From positions 7,957-71,956 of the forward strand of contig DASZMA010000193.1 of assembly GCA_035552095.1 (NCBI GenBank): a DNA stretch of 64,000 nucleotides, in the 5' to 3' direction. Position 1 is the stretch's first letter. Every line of letters starts with the position of its first letter. The stretch is from Bog-473 sp035552095. Its GTDB lineage: Bacteria; Actinomycetota; Acidimicrobiia; Acidimicrobiales; RAAP-2. Below are positions 32,358 through 40,933 of the stretch, piece after piece. The translations under genes were made by a program, and so were the position numbers. The notes below the pieces were generated by a model. That model was not told the DNA's origin. It did no database searches and saw nothing but the letters and a program-made list of their open reading frames with translations.

Positions 32358-34427
32358 TTAAGGTCCGGCGGCCGAGCACAGGGCCCCGCACGGTGTGGTG
32401 AAGGCCGAGGCGGGGGCCAGCGGGATGTTGAGCACCGACGCGGCCTGGGCGTTGTGCTGCACGTGGTAGATCCCGCCCAGGAGGTGGGGCAGCTGGGCGG
32501 CCGTGGCCAGCAGGTGGGGCGTCTCGGCGGTGGTGATGGTGACCCGCAACCGCCAGCCGGCCGGGAGGGCAGCGAAGGTGGGAAAGATCTGAATGTCCTG
32601 GCGGGTCACCTGGCCCGGGGTGATGAACCGATGCGAGGCGGTCGTGAGCGGGTGGACCGGCAGCAGGGGCAGGCCGTCGGCGGCGATCCAGCTGCGCGCC
32701 GGGTCGAGGGCCCGCTGGGAGCCGAGGAGGGCCCCCGAGGTGAGGGGCAGGGAAGTACCCCGGGGTGACACCGCCTCGACGGTGGCCGCCAACTCGGTGT
32801 CCGTGGTATTCGACGTCGTGTAGATGGTGGCGTCAATCGGTCCGCTCACGATCGCCGATTGCGTGAAGGGGGCCGTGGTGTAGGTGAGGGCGCCCGGCCC
32901 GGTGCCCAGGGTGAGGTCGTTGGTGTCGCATGGGTCGGTCTGGCCCAGGGTGCCCAGGCCGAGAGCGATGAGGCCGGCCGCCCACTGGTCGGTCTGGACG
33001 TCGCAGGGGCTGGAGACGCCGCTGAAGGCGATGGGGTCAGAGCCGGCCGTCGGCGGGGCGAAGGTGAGGCGGCCGTCGTTGGGCGAGACGGCGTCGCTGC
33101 CCGAGCGGCCGGGCGCCAGGTACAGGGCGGCGACAGGGGCGCTGGTGGCGGGCAGGGGCCACTGGGCGGCGTCGACCCAGGCCTTGGAGTTGAGCTCCTG
33201 CAGGTGCAGCGGGGTGGTGGTGTGGGCCAGGGGCGTGTCCTGGTTGAGCAGCCAGGTGTCGAACCACTCGAGCTCAATGGCCGAGAGGTTGATGCCGTCG
33301 CCGGTGGTCACGTGCATCCAGGGGCCCATCAGCAGCTGGTAGCGGGGGGTCACGGGCTGGGTGGGTGTCATGGCGGCCGTGGCCGGGCGGCCGTCGAAAT
33401 CGTTCTGCAGGCCGACGTAGTTGAGCGGCTCGCCCGCCTGGAAGAGGTCGTTCCAGCCGCCGACTAGGAAGGCCGGGATGTGATCGGCCACGACGGCGGC
33501 CAGGTCCTGGGCCGGGCTGCGGGCGGACCAGTACGCGCTGTCCGCCGCGCTCGCGCCCTGGCCGGACTCCACCTGGAGCAGCAGTTGGAGGAAGGAGACC
33601 AGGGTCGAGCTGTGGGCGAGCTCGACCGGAGTCAGGCGGGCCAGGGCGGCGGCCAGCAGCACCGGGTTGGCGCTGGTCGCCGCCTCGACCAGGGGCTGGA
33701 GGACGGGGTTGGTCAGGTTGAGGCCGCCGAGTAGGGCGATGTAGGCCGCCGAGAATTCGATGTCGGGGATGCCGCCCTGGGTCACCGTGTCGGCGAAGAG
33801 GTCGTTGCCGGCGATGATCGGGAACATGGCCTTGATGGGGGAGCCGGCCCCGGCGGCGGCCACCGTCTGGAACTGGTTGATGCCCATGTAGGACTCGCCG
33901 AACAACCCGACCTTGCCGTCAGAGTGGGGCAGGGCGGCGGCCCAGCGGGCCAGGGTGGCGCCGTCGGTGGATTGGACGGGGTCGAAGAGGTCGAAGTCGC
34001 CGCCCGAGTCGCCGGTGCCCCGCACGTCGGCCAACACGACGATGAAGCCCCGGTCGACCAGGTACCCGATGTTGGTGCTGGACAGCGCCGAGGCTTCGGC
34101 GATGAACGCCTTGCCGTAGGGGGTCTGCTGGAGGAGGACCGGGAAGGGGCCGGCGGCGGGGGTCTTAGAGCCGGCGAGGGTGGGGTAATAGACGTCGGCG
34201 CGCAGGACGGTGCCGTCCGACATGGTGATGGGCGTATCGAGCGTGGAGGACTGGCCGAAGGTGGCGGGCTGGGGGGACCACGTGGCGGGCGGCGCGGGGG
34301 CGGCCGAGGCGGAGCCGGTTGCGGCGAGGGCGGTCGGGGTGGTGATCGCCATGAGGGCGGCCACACTGCTGATGAGGCGCAACGGCCGGTGCCGTTGACG
34401 CCACCTCGCTGCCCCTCGCGCCTCCAT
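32358..34427 (-). CDS. Secreted CocE/NonD family (X-Pro dipeptidyl-peptidase-like) hydrolase
   Basis: Exported alpha/beta hydrolase, 689 aa. The open frame extends far upstream, but the ATG at 34427 has an AGGGAG site and begins a signal peptide (RLISSVAALMAITTPTALAA). The nucleophile S179 sits in FGESYMG, preceded by ADVRGTGDSGG, the oxyanion region; the likely catalytic His is in GPWMHVT. A C-terminal jelly-roll domain follows (from about residue 430), as in cocaine esterase and glutaryl-7-ACA acylases. It may cleave esters or amides outside the cell. The MFS gene is directly attached downstream. Confidence 0.88.
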   Translation of the reverse strand: MEARGAARWRQRHRPLRLISSVAALMAITTPTALAATGSASAAPAPPATWSPQPATFGQSSTLDTPITMSDGTVLRADVYYPTLAGSKTPAAGPFPVLLQQTPYGKAFIAEASALSSTNIGYLVDRGFIVVLADVRGTGDSGGDFDLFDPVQSTDGATLARWAAALPHSDGKVGLFGESYMGINQFQTVAAAGAGSPIKAMFPIIAGNDLFADTVTQGGIPDIEFSAAYIALLGGLNLTNPVLQPLVEAATSANPVLLAAALARLTPVELAHSSTLVSFLQLLLQVESGQGASAADSAYWSARSPAQDLAAVVADHIPAFLVGGWNDLFQAGEPLNYVGLQNDFDGRPATAAMTPTQPVTPRYQLLMGPWMHVTTGDGINLSAIELEWFDTWLLNQDTPLAHTTTPLHLQELNSKAWVDAAQWPLPATSAPVAALYLAPGRSGSDAVSPNDGRLTFAPPTAGSDPIAFSGVSSPCDVQTDQWAAGLIALGLGTLGQTDPCDTNDLTLGTGPGALTYTTAPFTQSAIVSGPIDATIYTTSNTTDTELAATVEAVSPRGTSLPLTSGALLGSQRALDPARSWIAADGLPLLPVHPLTTASHRFITPGQVTRQDIQIFPTFAALPAGWRLRVTITTAETPHLLATAAQLPHLLGGIYHVQHNAQAASVLNIPLAPASAFTTPCGALCSAAGP

Positions 34428-34459
34428 GTCGAACTCCCTATGCCGCCGGACCATCGAAT

Positions 34460-35188
34460 TTACCCGACGTCTTCCAAAAGGACCTGGTCCAGCTGGTCCA
34501 GGTGCCTGGTCGAGACCCCAGCGGCCCGGGCCCAGGCGCGGGCGCCGCCGTGCCGCTCCTCCAGCTCGAGGAGGAACCGGTCCATGGTTTCGGGGTCGGC
34601 GGCCAGCAGCGCCGACGGGGTCCGCTCGAGGGTGTCGCGATAGACGGGGTCCCGGCCCCAGCGCTCGACCAGGCGGCGCATCCCCTCGGAGGAGAGGGCG
34701 TAATCGTCGATGATGGCCCGGCGGTCGACTCCCAGGCAGCCCAGCACCAGGGCGGCCAGGACCCCGGTGCGGTCCTTGCCGAAGAAGCAGTGGAAGACCA
34801 GTGGGAGCTGCTCCGGCGTGGCGATCTCTTCGAGGGCGCGCACCAAGGCCGGCCCGCCGCCGTCGAGGTAGGACACGTACCGCTCGGCCAGATCCAAAGA
34901 GGCCGGACGCTCCCGGGCCATGCCGTCCTGGCTGACCGAGAGGTTGAGGGAGCGGACGTCGACGTCGAGCGGCGCGTGGCCCAGTCGGGCCGCCTCGGTG
35001 GGTGTGCTCAGGTCGATGACGGTGGCCAGACCAAGGGCGCGCAGGGCGTCGAGGTCGGCTGCGGTGAGCTCGTGCAGGGCATCGCTGCGAAAGAGGCGGC
35101 CGGCTCGGGTGCGGCGGCGGCCGTCGGCGGTCGGATAGCCGCCGAGATCGCGGAAGTTGGGGGCGCCGGCGAGAAAGGGAGCGGTCAT
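34460..35188 (-). CDS. Tyrosine-protein phosphatase, IphP type
   Basis: Cys-dependent protein/lipid phosphatase, 242 aa. The P-loop HCFFGKDRTGVLAALVL carries Cys and Arg of the CX5R signature. The N-terminal block NFRDLGGYPTADGR and RLFRSDAL are typical of the MptpB/IphP family (Y_phosphatase3). No signal peptide is present. A TACCTT box lies 12 nt before the ATG, with GAGGA between. It diverges from the B12 riboswitch operon and ends 32 bp before the hydrolase gene. Confidence 0.9.
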   Translation of the reverse strand: MTAPFLAGAPNFRDLGGYPTADGRRRTRAGRLFRSDALHELTAADLDALRALGLATVIDLSTPTEAARLGHAPLDVDVRSLNLSVSQDGMARERPASLDLAERYVSYLDGGGPALVRALEEIATPEQLPLVFHCFFGKDRTGVLAALVLGCLGVDRRAIIDDYALSSEGMRRLVERWGRDPVYRDTLERTPSALLAADPETMDRFLLELEERHGGARAWARAAGVSTRHLDQLDQVLLEDVG

Positions 35189-35200
35189 GAGGGTCCTCAG

Positions 35201-35206
35201 AAGGTA
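35201..35206 (-). promoter_or_regulatory. -10-like element (TACCTT) of phosphatase gene
   Basis: TACCTT on the minus strand would start a transcript with a leader of only about 5-6 nt holding GAGGA. Confidence 0.4.
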
Positions 35207-35237
35207 GGCGCAACGGGCGCTGAAGACGCAGACCCGC

Positions 35238-35257
35238 TAATGTCCGGAGCGCTCCGG
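35238..35257 (+). promoter_or_regulatory. Candidate -10 (TAATGT) and adjoining 14-bp palindrome
   Basis: TAATGT at 35238-35243 could be the -10 of the cobalamin operon. It is followed immediately by the perfect palindrome CCGGAGC-GCTCCGG (35244-35257), located at the expected transcription start and before the riboswitch core. It could be an operator or a 5' hairpin. Confidence 0.45.
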
Positions 35258-35261
35258 CACA

Positions 35262-35366
35262 TCTGGAGTGGTACAGAGTGCAGCGAAGTCCGGTGAGAGT
35301 CCGGCACTGACCCGCAACGGTAAAGCCTCCTCGAGGGGACAAGTCCGGACGCCTGTTCTGTGCTGA
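35262..35366 (+). promoter_or_regulatory. Cobalamin (B12) riboswitch aptamer
   Basis: The B12-box core reads GAAGTCCGGTGAGAGTCCGG at 35285-35304, then CACTGACCCGCAACGGTA. The closing part CCTGTTCTGTGCTG at 35352-35365 can pair with CAGAGTGCAG near 35274. This matches the adenosylcobalamin aptamer consensus. It lies 98 nt upstream of btuF, and every downstream gene acts in B12 uptake or assembly, so repression by B12 is expected. Confidence 0.93.
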
Positions 35367-35372
35367 CGAAAC

Positions 35373-35457
35373 CGAACCTCGGAGGAAGGGCGGTTCGTTG
35401 GGCGCCTCATTGGGTGTCGCAGCGGGCGCACTTCGTCCTCCGCAACCCAATGGAGGA
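35373..35457 (+). promoter_or_regulatory. Riboswitch expression platform with alternative hairpins
   Basis: CATTGGGT (35408-35415) pairs with ACCCAATG (35445-35452), whose last base is the first G of the GGAGG ribosome site (35452-35456) of btuF. In competition, CGGAGGA (35380-35386) can pair with TCCTCCG (35436-35442), and CGAACC (35373-35378) with GGTTCG (35392-35397). This suggests control of translation initiation. Confidence 0.65.
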
Positions 35458-35463
35458 TGAACC

Positions 35464-36408
35464 ATGTCAAGTACCCCACGGCGACTGATGTTGGCTGTCA
35501 GCGCAGCGGTCGTCATGTTGTCGACGGCGACCGTGACCGCGTCGGCGACTGCGGCGTCGGCGACTGCGGCGTCGGCGTCGTATCCGATGACCATTCAGGC
35601 GGCCAACGGCGCCATCACCATCCCGGCCCGGCCCAAGGCCATCGTGTCGCTCTCACCCACCGCCACCGAGATGCTCTACGCCATCGGTGCCGGGAGCCAG
35701 GTCAAGGCGGTCGACTCGTACTCGGACTACCCCAAGGGCGCCCCGATGACGAAGCTCGATGCCAACCAGCCCAACGTCGAGGCCATCGTCGCCTACCAGC
35801 CCGACCTGGTCGTGGTGGCCGGCGACTCCACCGGGCTCACGGCCCAGCTGGCCAAATTCAATATCCCGGTGCTGTCGGATCCGGCGGCCAACACCCTGAG
35901 CGATGAGTACGCCCAGTTCAGCGAGCTCGGCCAGGCCACCGGGCACGTGGCCCAGGCCAAGGCCGAAGTGGCCCAGATCAAGGCGCAGATCAGCCGTATC
36001 GTGAAAAGCACGCCGAAGCAGTCGAAACCCCAGTCGTATTACTTCGAGTTGGACCAGACCTATTACTCGGTCACCACCTCGACCTTCATCGGGCAGGTGC
36101 TCAAGCTGCTCGGCCTGACCAGCATCGCCAACAGCGCCAAGGGCGCGGCGGCGAGCGGGGGCTACCCGCAGCTGTCGGCCGAGTTCATTATCAAGGCCAA
36201 CCCGACCTATGTGTTCCTGGCCGACACCATCTGCTGCGGCCAATCCCCCAAGAAGGTCGACCAGCGCCCGGGTTGGTCCAAGCTGGCCGCGGTCAAGGAC
36301 GGCGACGTGGTGGCGCTCAACGATGACATCGCGTCGCGGTGGGGCCCGCGCATCGTCACTCTGCTCAAGGTGGTGGCCAACTCGGTCACCCACCACCGGC
36401 AGGCGTGA
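35464..36408 (+). CDS. btuF: Cobalamin ABC transporter substrate-binding protein
   Basis: Extracytoplasmic corrinoid-binding protein, 314 aa, of the helical-backbone (BtuF/FhuD) type. A signal peptide (RRLMLAVSAAVVMLSTATV) leads into an Ala-Ser-Thr repeat linker. The family start is ARPKAIVSLSPTATEMLYAIG, here VSLSPTATEMLYAIGAG, then VDSYSDYP and PDLVVV. The C-lobe ends RPGWSKLAAVKDGDVVAL. GGAGG precedes the ATG. First gene of the riboswitch operon. Confidence 0.93.
   Translation: MSSTPRRLMLAVSAAVVMLSTATVTASATAASATAASASYPMTIQAANGAITIPARPKAIVSLSPTATEMLYAIGAGSQVKAVDSYSDYPKGAPMTKLDANQPNVEAIVAYQPDLVVVAGDSTGLTAQLAKFNIPVLSDPAANTLSDEYAQFSELGQATGHVAQAKAEVAQIKAQISRIVKSTPKQSKPQSYYFELDQTYYSVTTSTFIGQVLKLLGLTSIANSAKGAAASGGYPQLSAEFIIKANPTYVFLADTICCGQSPKKVDQRPGWSKLAAVKDGDVVALNDDIASRWGPRIVTLLKVVANSVTHHRQA
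35541..35576. repeat. In-frame 15-bp repeat in btuF
   Basis: Two perfect copies of GTCGGCGACTGCGGC and a partial third encode the linker SATAASATAASAS just after the signal peptide. Confidence 0.85.
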
Positions 36409-36412
36409 CCCC

Positions 36413-37624
36413 GTGAGTTACACCCTCCCCGGTCGGGCCAAGGGGCGGGACGCGCCCGACGCGCCCGACGCGCCCGACGCGCCCGATGTGGTCACGGTGG
36501 CGGCTGGAGCAGGGTCGACCGGTGGCCAAGGCGGCGACAACAACGGCAACAACAGCACGCGGTCAGCCACGTCGTCCGGCCCCACCACCGCCCTCGTCGT
36601 CCTGCCCCGTGCCTCGCTCCATCGGCCGCTGCTGGTCGCCACCGCCGCCCTCATCGGGGCGATGGTGTTGGGGGTGTCGGTCGGGCCGGCCGACATCTCG
36701 CTGGCCACCGTGGTCAAGGCGCTCCTCTCGCACGTCCCGCTGCTCGGCTATCACGCCCACGTCTCGGCCATCAACTGGGACGTCATCTGGCAGATCCGCC
36801 TGCCCCGGGTGATCCTGGGCGGACTGGTCGGGGCCATGCTGGCCGGCGGCGGCGCGGCGTATCAGGGCGTCTTCCGCAATCCACTGGCCGACCCCTACCT
36901 GCTCGGCGTGGCGGCCGGGGCCGGTCTGGGCGCCACCATCGTCATCGTGGCCGGGACCGGGGAGAGCCAGCTGCTGCCCTTCGCCGCCTTCGCCGGCGCG
37001 GTCGGCGCGGTCATCCTCACCTACATCGTCGGTGCCACGGGAGGCCGCCAAGGGTCCACGGCGTCCATCGTCCTGGCCGGCGTGGCCGTGGCGGCGTTGC
37101 TGACCGCCATCCAGACCTACCTCCAGCAACAGCACGAGCCCGACCTGCAGGGCGTCTACGCCTGGATACTGGGCAGCCTCAACGTGGCTTCCTGGTCCGA
37201 CGTCCGCCTGATCCTGCCCTACGTGGCCATCAGCGCCATCACGCTGCTGGCCCACCGCCGCCTGCTCGACGTCCTGCGCGTCGGGGAGGATGAGGCCGGG
37301 GCGCTGGGCATCCACGCGGCCCGGGTCCGCCTCATTGTGGTGGCGGCCGCGACGTTGGGCACCGCCGCCGCGGTCGCGGTGAGCGGGTTGATCGGCTTCG
37401 TCGGCATCATCGTCCCCCACACGGTGCGGCTGGTCTCCAACTCCAGCTACCGCGTGGTGCTGCCGGTGTCGATGGTAGGAGGCGCCACCTTCCTCATCCT
37501 GGCCGACGTGGTGGCCCGCACGGTGCAGGCGCCGGCCGAGATCCCCATCGGCGTCGTCACCGCCTTCGTCGGCGCGCCGTTCTTCCTCTTCGTGCTGCGG
37601 TCGCGCCGGGCCCAGCGCTCGTGA
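36413..37624 (+). CDS. btuC: Cobalamin ABC transporter permease
   Basis: FecCD/BtuC-family permease, 403 aa with about ten helices. I use the GTG at 36413, 4 nt after the btuF stop. The first 65 residues form an atypical hydrophilic extension, including DAPDAPDAPDAPD from 9-bp repeats, before the first helix. Family blocks are IRLPRVILGGLVGAMLAGGG, AYQGVFRNPLADPYLLGV, SGLIGFVGIIVPHTVRL and IPIGVVTAFVGAPFFLFVL. The stop overlaps btuD (GTGA). Confidence 0.93.
   Translation: MSYTLPGRAKGRDAPDAPDAPDAPDVVTVAAGAGSTGGQGGDNNGNNSTRSATSSGPTTALVVLPRASLHRPLLVATAALIGAMVLGVSVGPADISLATVVKALLSHVPLLGYHAHVSAINWDVIWQIRLPRVILGGLVGAMLAGGGAAYQGVFRNPLADPYLLGVAAGAGLGATIVIVAGTGESQLLPFAAFAGAVGAVILTYIVGATGGRQGSTASIVLAGVAVAALLTAIQTYLQQQHEPDLQGVYAWILGSLNVASWSDVRLILPYVAISAITLLAHRRLLDVLRVGEDEAGALGIHAARVRLIVVAAATLGTAAAVAVSGLIGFVGIIVPHTVRLVSNSSYRVVLPVSMVGGATFLILADVVARTVQAPAEIPIGVVTAFVGAPFFLFVLRSRRAQRS
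36452..36487. repeat. In-frame 9-bp repeat (GCGCCCGAC) in btuC
   Basis: Four consecutive units (the last with one mismatch) encode Asp-Ala-Pro repeats in the cytoplasmic N-terminal tail. Confidence 0.9.
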
Positions 37625-38391
37625 TCACGCTCGAGGACGTCACCGTGCGGTACGGCGCCACCGTGGCGCTGCACCGCATCAGCGAGCGCGTCGGAGACGG
37701 CGAGTGGGTCGGCCTCATCGGCCCCAACGGCGCCGGCAAGACGACGCTGTTGCGCGCCCTGGTGCAACTCCTGCCCCACGACGGCCGCACCCTCATCGAC
37801 GGTGCCTCCACCGACGACCTCTCCCGCCGCCAGCTGGCCCGCATGATCGCCTACGTCCCCCAGTCGCCCGAGCTGCCGCCCGACATGATGGTGTCGGATT
37901 ATGTGCTCCTCGGCCGCTCGCCCCACATCGGCTACTTCGGCGTCGAGAAGCCGTACGACCGGCGCATCTGTGCGGACCTCTTGGAGCGCCTCGACCTCGG
38001 GCCGATGGCGGACCGTCATCTCGCCACGTTGTCCGGCGGAGAATTGCAACGCCTCGTCCTCGCCCGGGCCCTGGCTCAGGAGGCACCGGTCCTCCTGCTG
38101 GACGAACCGACCAGCGCGCTCGATCTCGGTCGGCGCGTCGATGCGCTCGAGATCATTGACGCACTGCGGGCCGAGCACAAGCTCACGGTCCTCAGCGCCA
38201 TGCACGACCTCACCCTGGCCGGACAGTTCGCCGACCGGTTGGTGTTGTTGTCCGGCGGAGAGGTGGTCGCTTCCGGTACCCCGCCGGAGGTATTGGACGA
38301 AGTACTCCTGACCGAACACTTCGGTCTGCACGTCCAAGTCATGCGTACACCCGACGGCGAGCTCATCGTGGCGCCCCGCCGGCACAAGTAA
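37621..38391 (+). CDS. btuD: Cobalamin ABC transporter ATP-binding protein
   Basis: ATPase driving corrinoid import, 256 aa. Walker A is GPNGAGKTTLLRALV, Q-loop YVPQSPELPPD, signature LSGGELQRLVLARAL, Walker B VLLLDEPTSALDL, and H-switch AMHDLTLA. GTG start overlaps the permease stop. It belongs to the FecE/BtuD group by length and by the D-loop pattern. Confidence 0.93.
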   Translation: MITLEDVTVRYGATVALHRISERVGDGEWVGLIGPNGAGKTTLLRALVQLLPHDGRTLIDGASTDDLSRRQLARMIAYVPQSPELPPDMMVSDYVLLGRSPHIGYFGVEKPYDRRICADLLERLDLGPMADRHLATLSGGELQRLVLARALAQEAPVLLLDEPTSALDLGRRVDALEIIDALRAEHKLTVLSAMHDLTLAGQFADRLVLLSGGEVVASGTPPEVLDEVLLTEHFGLHVQVMRTPDGELIVAPRRHK

Positions 38392-38400
38392 GGAGCGTTC

Positions 38401-38970
38401 ATGCCAGACGAGTCAGAGAGCCGGGAAGCGGTGCCCGAGGAGGGGGCGGGGCGGGTGCCGTCGCTGGTGCTGATCAACACCGGCCACGGCAAGGGCAAGT
38501 CGTCGGCCGCCTTCGGGGTGATGGGGCGGGCCTGGGCCCGGGGCTGGACGGTCGGCGTGGTGCAGTTCGTGAAGGGGGGCAAGTGGAAGGTGGGTGAGCG
38601 CAAGCTGGCCGAGCATCTCGGCATCGACTGGCAGATCCTGGGCGATGGGTTCACGTGGGAGTCGACCGACCTCGATGAGACGGCGGCGAAGGGTCGGCAT
38701 GCCTGGTCGGTGGCGCGGGACAAGTTGGCGTCGGGTGACTACGACATGCTGATCCTGGACGAGCTCACGTATGCCAACACCTACGGCTGGGTGCCGGTGG
38801 CCGAGGTGGTGGCCGGCGTGCTCGGTCGGGCCCCCAAGACCAACGTGGTGATCACCGGTCGGGATGCCGCGCCCGAGCTGATTGAGATCGCGGACACGGT
38901 GACCGAGATGCGCATGGTCAAACACGCCTACGAGCGGGGGATCAAAGCGCGCAAGGGGATCGAGTACTGA
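38401..38970 (+). CDS. cobO: Corrinoid adenosyltransferase, CobO/BtuR type
   Basis: Transfers the adenosyl group from ATP to reduced corrinoid, 189 aa. The P-loop is NTGHGKGKSSAAFGVMGRA, here TGHGKGKSSAAFG, followed by VGVVQFVKGG and the Walker B-like MLILDELTYAN. C-terminal block HAYERGIKARKGIEY is typical of the family. AAGGAG precedes the ATG by 5 nt. Early position in the operon fits adenosylation of imported cobinamide or cobalamin. Confidence 0.95.
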   Translation: MPDESESREAVPEEGAGRVPSLVLINTGHGKGKSSAAFGVMGRAWARGWTVGVVQFVKGGKWKVGERKLAEHLGIDWQILGDGFTWESTDLDETAAKGRHAWSVARDKLASGDYDMLILDELTYANTYGWVPVAEVVAGVLGRAPKTNVVITGRDAAPELIEIADTVTEMRMVKHAYERGIKARKGIEY

Positions 38971-38975
38971 ACGTC

Positions 38976-39683
38976 GTGTCCGTGCCGTTGATGCCGCAGG
39001 TCCAGCGGGGCGGGCTGTTCTCGGTGCGCGTCTGGCGGCTGCCGGCGCCCCTATTGGCCATCTCCTCGGCCCCGCTCGGGGGTGGCCTCGGCCGGCGCGC
39101 CTGGGTGCTCAACGCGCAGGTCGGCGCGGACTACGCCCGGCTCGACCCGGACGTGCACTTGGGCGAGTTGGCTGACCGGGCCGGCCTGACTGGCCCCGGC
39201 GTCGGCATGATGACGGCGGTCGACGTGCGCCGGGGTTCGACCGTGTTTGAGGAGGGGGTCACCGTCGATGCCACGGTCGGCGTGCGACGGCCGCAGTGGG
39301 CGGCGGCTCCCGCGACTGCTCTCCCCCCTTCCACCGCCGGACCGTCGATTTCCCCCGAGGTCGGTACGGTCAACATCGTGGCCTTCCTGCCCGAGCCCCT
39401 GAGCGCCGCCGCGCTGGTCAACGCCGTCGTCACCGTCACCGAGGCCAAGGCCCAGGCGCTGTGGGACGCCGGGCTGGCCGGGACGGGCACCGCCTCTGAC
39501 GCGGTCTGCGTGCTGTGCCCGACCGTCGGCCCGGGTAGCTCGGTCAACGAGTTCGGCGGGCCGCGGTCGTTGTGGGGCGCCCGCCTGGCCCGGGCGGTGC
39601 ACCGGGCGGTACTGGACGGGATCCGACGTGAGGACGCTGGTGACGACGCCGACGCCGACGCCGTCAGTGAGGACCCGTCGTGA
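38976..39683 (+). CDS. cbiZ: Adenosylcobinamide amidohydrolase
   Basis: Cleaves the aminopropanol arm of adenosylcobinamide (or pseudo-B12) to give adenosylcobyric acid, allowing remodelling of foreign corrinoids. It is 235 aa from GTG. Family features are LNAQVGADYARLDP, GPGVGMMTAVDV, VTVTEAKAQAL and the GTASDAVCVL motif near the end, with a conserved Gly/Asn block. It was originally archaeal and is scattered among bacteria. The C-terminus (DADADAVSED) is from 6-bp repeats. Its end overlaps cobU by 4 nt. Confidence 0.9.
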   Translation: MSVPLMPQVQRGGLFSVRVWRLPAPLLAISSAPLGGGLGRRAWVLNAQVGADYARLDPDVHLGELADRAGLTGPGVGMMTAVDVRRGSTVFEEGVTVDATVGVRRPQWAAAPATALPPSTAGPSISPEVGTVNIVAFLPEPLSAAALVNAVVTVTEAKAQALWDAGLAGTGTASDAVCVLCPTVGPGSSVNEFGGPRSLWGARLARAVHRAVLDGIRREDAGDDADADAVSEDPS

Positions 39684-40192
39684 TCACGCTCGTGCTGGGT
39701 GGCGCCCGTTCGGGCAAGTCCGCCCTGGCCGAACGGCTCACCGCCGTCGGGCCCGGACCGACCACCTACGTCGCCACCATGCAGGCGGGCGATGATCCGG
39801 ACCTGCGGCGGCGCATCGAGATCCACCGGGACCGCCGCCCGGCGGGCTGGACCACCCTCGAGGCCGGCCTCGACCTGCCCGACCTGGTCATGGCCGCCCC
39901 GCCCGGATCGCTCCTGATCGACTCGCTCGGGCCGTGGGTCGCCCTCCACGGCGGCGCGCCGGTCGATGAGGCGGCCCTCTGCCGGGCCCTACGGGAGCGG
40001 GCCGGCGACCACCACACCGTCGTCGTGTCCGAGGAGGTCGGCCTGGGTGTCCACCCCTCCTCAGCGGAAGGTCGTCAGTTCCGCGACGCCCTGGGCCACC
40101 TCAACCAGGCCGTGGCCGCCGTCGCCGACCGTGCCCTGCTGGTGGTCGCCGGCCGGACCCTGACCCTCGACCCGCCCCCGGCAGTCGATTAA
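39680..40192 (+). CDS. cobU: Adenosylcobinamide kinase / phosphate guanylyltransferase
   Basis: Activates adenosylcobinamide with GTP to AdoCbi-GDP, 170 aa. The P-loop GGARSGKSALAE is at residue 8. The guanylylated-His region is IEIHRDRRPAGW, and VVSEEVGLGVHP and GRQFRDALGHLNQAVAAVAD are further family blocks. GTG start in an overlap with cbiZ. Both the salvage route through CbiZ-CbiB and the direct route through this kinase are therefore open. Confidence 0.94.
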   Translation: MITLVLGGARSGKSALAERLTAVGPGPTTYVATMQAGDDPDLRRRIEIHRDRRPAGWTTLEAGLDLPDLVMAAPPGSLLIDSLGPWVALHGGAPVDEAALCRALRERAGDHHTVVVSEEVGLGVHPSSAEGRQFRDALGHLNQAVAAVADRALLVVAGRTLTLDPPPAVD

Positions 40193-40195
40193 GTC

Positions 40196-40933
40196 GTGCG
40201 TGCCGCCCTGGCCTTCCTGACCCCCTTCCCCGGCGCCCGCCGTCCCAGCGCCCGCGCCCTGCCCTGGTTTCCCGTGGTGGGGGCGGCCCTCGGCCTGGCG
40301 CTCGGTGGGCTGTGGTGGGCCACGGACCGACTGTGGCCGCTGCCGATCGCCGCCCTGATCACCGTCGCGGCCGACCTCGCCCTCACCGGCCTCCTCCACC
40401 TCGATGGCCTGGCCGACGCCGCCGACGGCCTCCTCCCTCACCTGACCCGGGCCCGCCGCCTCGAGGTCATGCGCGAGCCCACCGTCGGGGCCTTCGGCGT
40501 CGGCGCCGTCGTCACCACCGTCCTGGCCCGCTGGGTGGTCCTGGCCAACCTGCGCCCGGCCCCCCTCCTCATCGCGGCGCTCTGGTGTGCGTCCCGCACG
40601 TCCATGGCCGGCGTGGTGGAGCGCGTCCCCTACGCCCGGGCGCTCGACGGACCGGACGGACCGGACGGAGAGTCCGGCGGCCTGGTCAGCGCCTTCATGG
40701 GGGCGCGCCTCCCCCTCCTCCTGGCCGTCCCCGCCCTGGCCGGCGCGGCCGCCCTCGCCGCCATCTGGTCCGTCCCGGCCGGCCCGGTTGCCGTCGGCGC
40801 CGCCGTGCTCACGTTCGGGGCCGTCCTCGCCTTCGCCCACCGCCGTCTGGGCGGCTTCACCGGCGACGTGCTCGGGGCGGCCGGCATCCTGGCCGAGACG
40901 GTCGGGCTCCTGGTGGCGGCGGCCCGCTGGTGA
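40196..40933 (+). CDS. cobS: Adenosylcobinamide-GDP ribazoletransferase (cobalamin synthase)
   Basis: Membrane enzyme joining AdoCbi-GDP with alpha-ribazole phosphate, 245 aa with about six helices. Family blocks are AALAFLTPFPG, PVVGAALGLALGGLWW and the active-site LLHLDGLADAADGLLPHLT, here HLDGLADAADGL. EPTVGAFGVGAV and GFTGDVLGAAG are also present. GTG start 3 nt after cobU. A DGPDGPDG run at about residue 155 comes from 9-bp repeats. Confidence 0.93.
   Translation: MRAALAFLTPFPGARRPSARALPWFPVVGAALGLALGGLWWATDRLWPLPIAALITVAADLALTGLLHLDGLADAADGLLPHLTRARRLEVMREPTVGAFGVGAVVTTVLARWVVLANLRPAPLLIAALWCASRTSMAGVVERVPYARALDGPDGPDGESGGLVSAFMGARLPLLLAVPALAGAAALAAIWSVPAGPVAVGAAVLTFGAVLAFAHRRLGGFTGDVLGAAGILAETVGLLVAAARW
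40646..40669. repeat. In-frame 9-bp repeat (GACGGACCG) in cobS
   Basis: Almost three perfect units encode an Asp-Gly-Pro loop between membrane segments of CobS. Confidence 0.85.

Noticed and set aside
34428..35594. N-terminal extension of the CocE-type hydrolase frame
   Set aside because: It runs antisense to the riboswitch and out of frame through the phosphatase gene; a signal peptide and ribosome site mark the true start at 34427.
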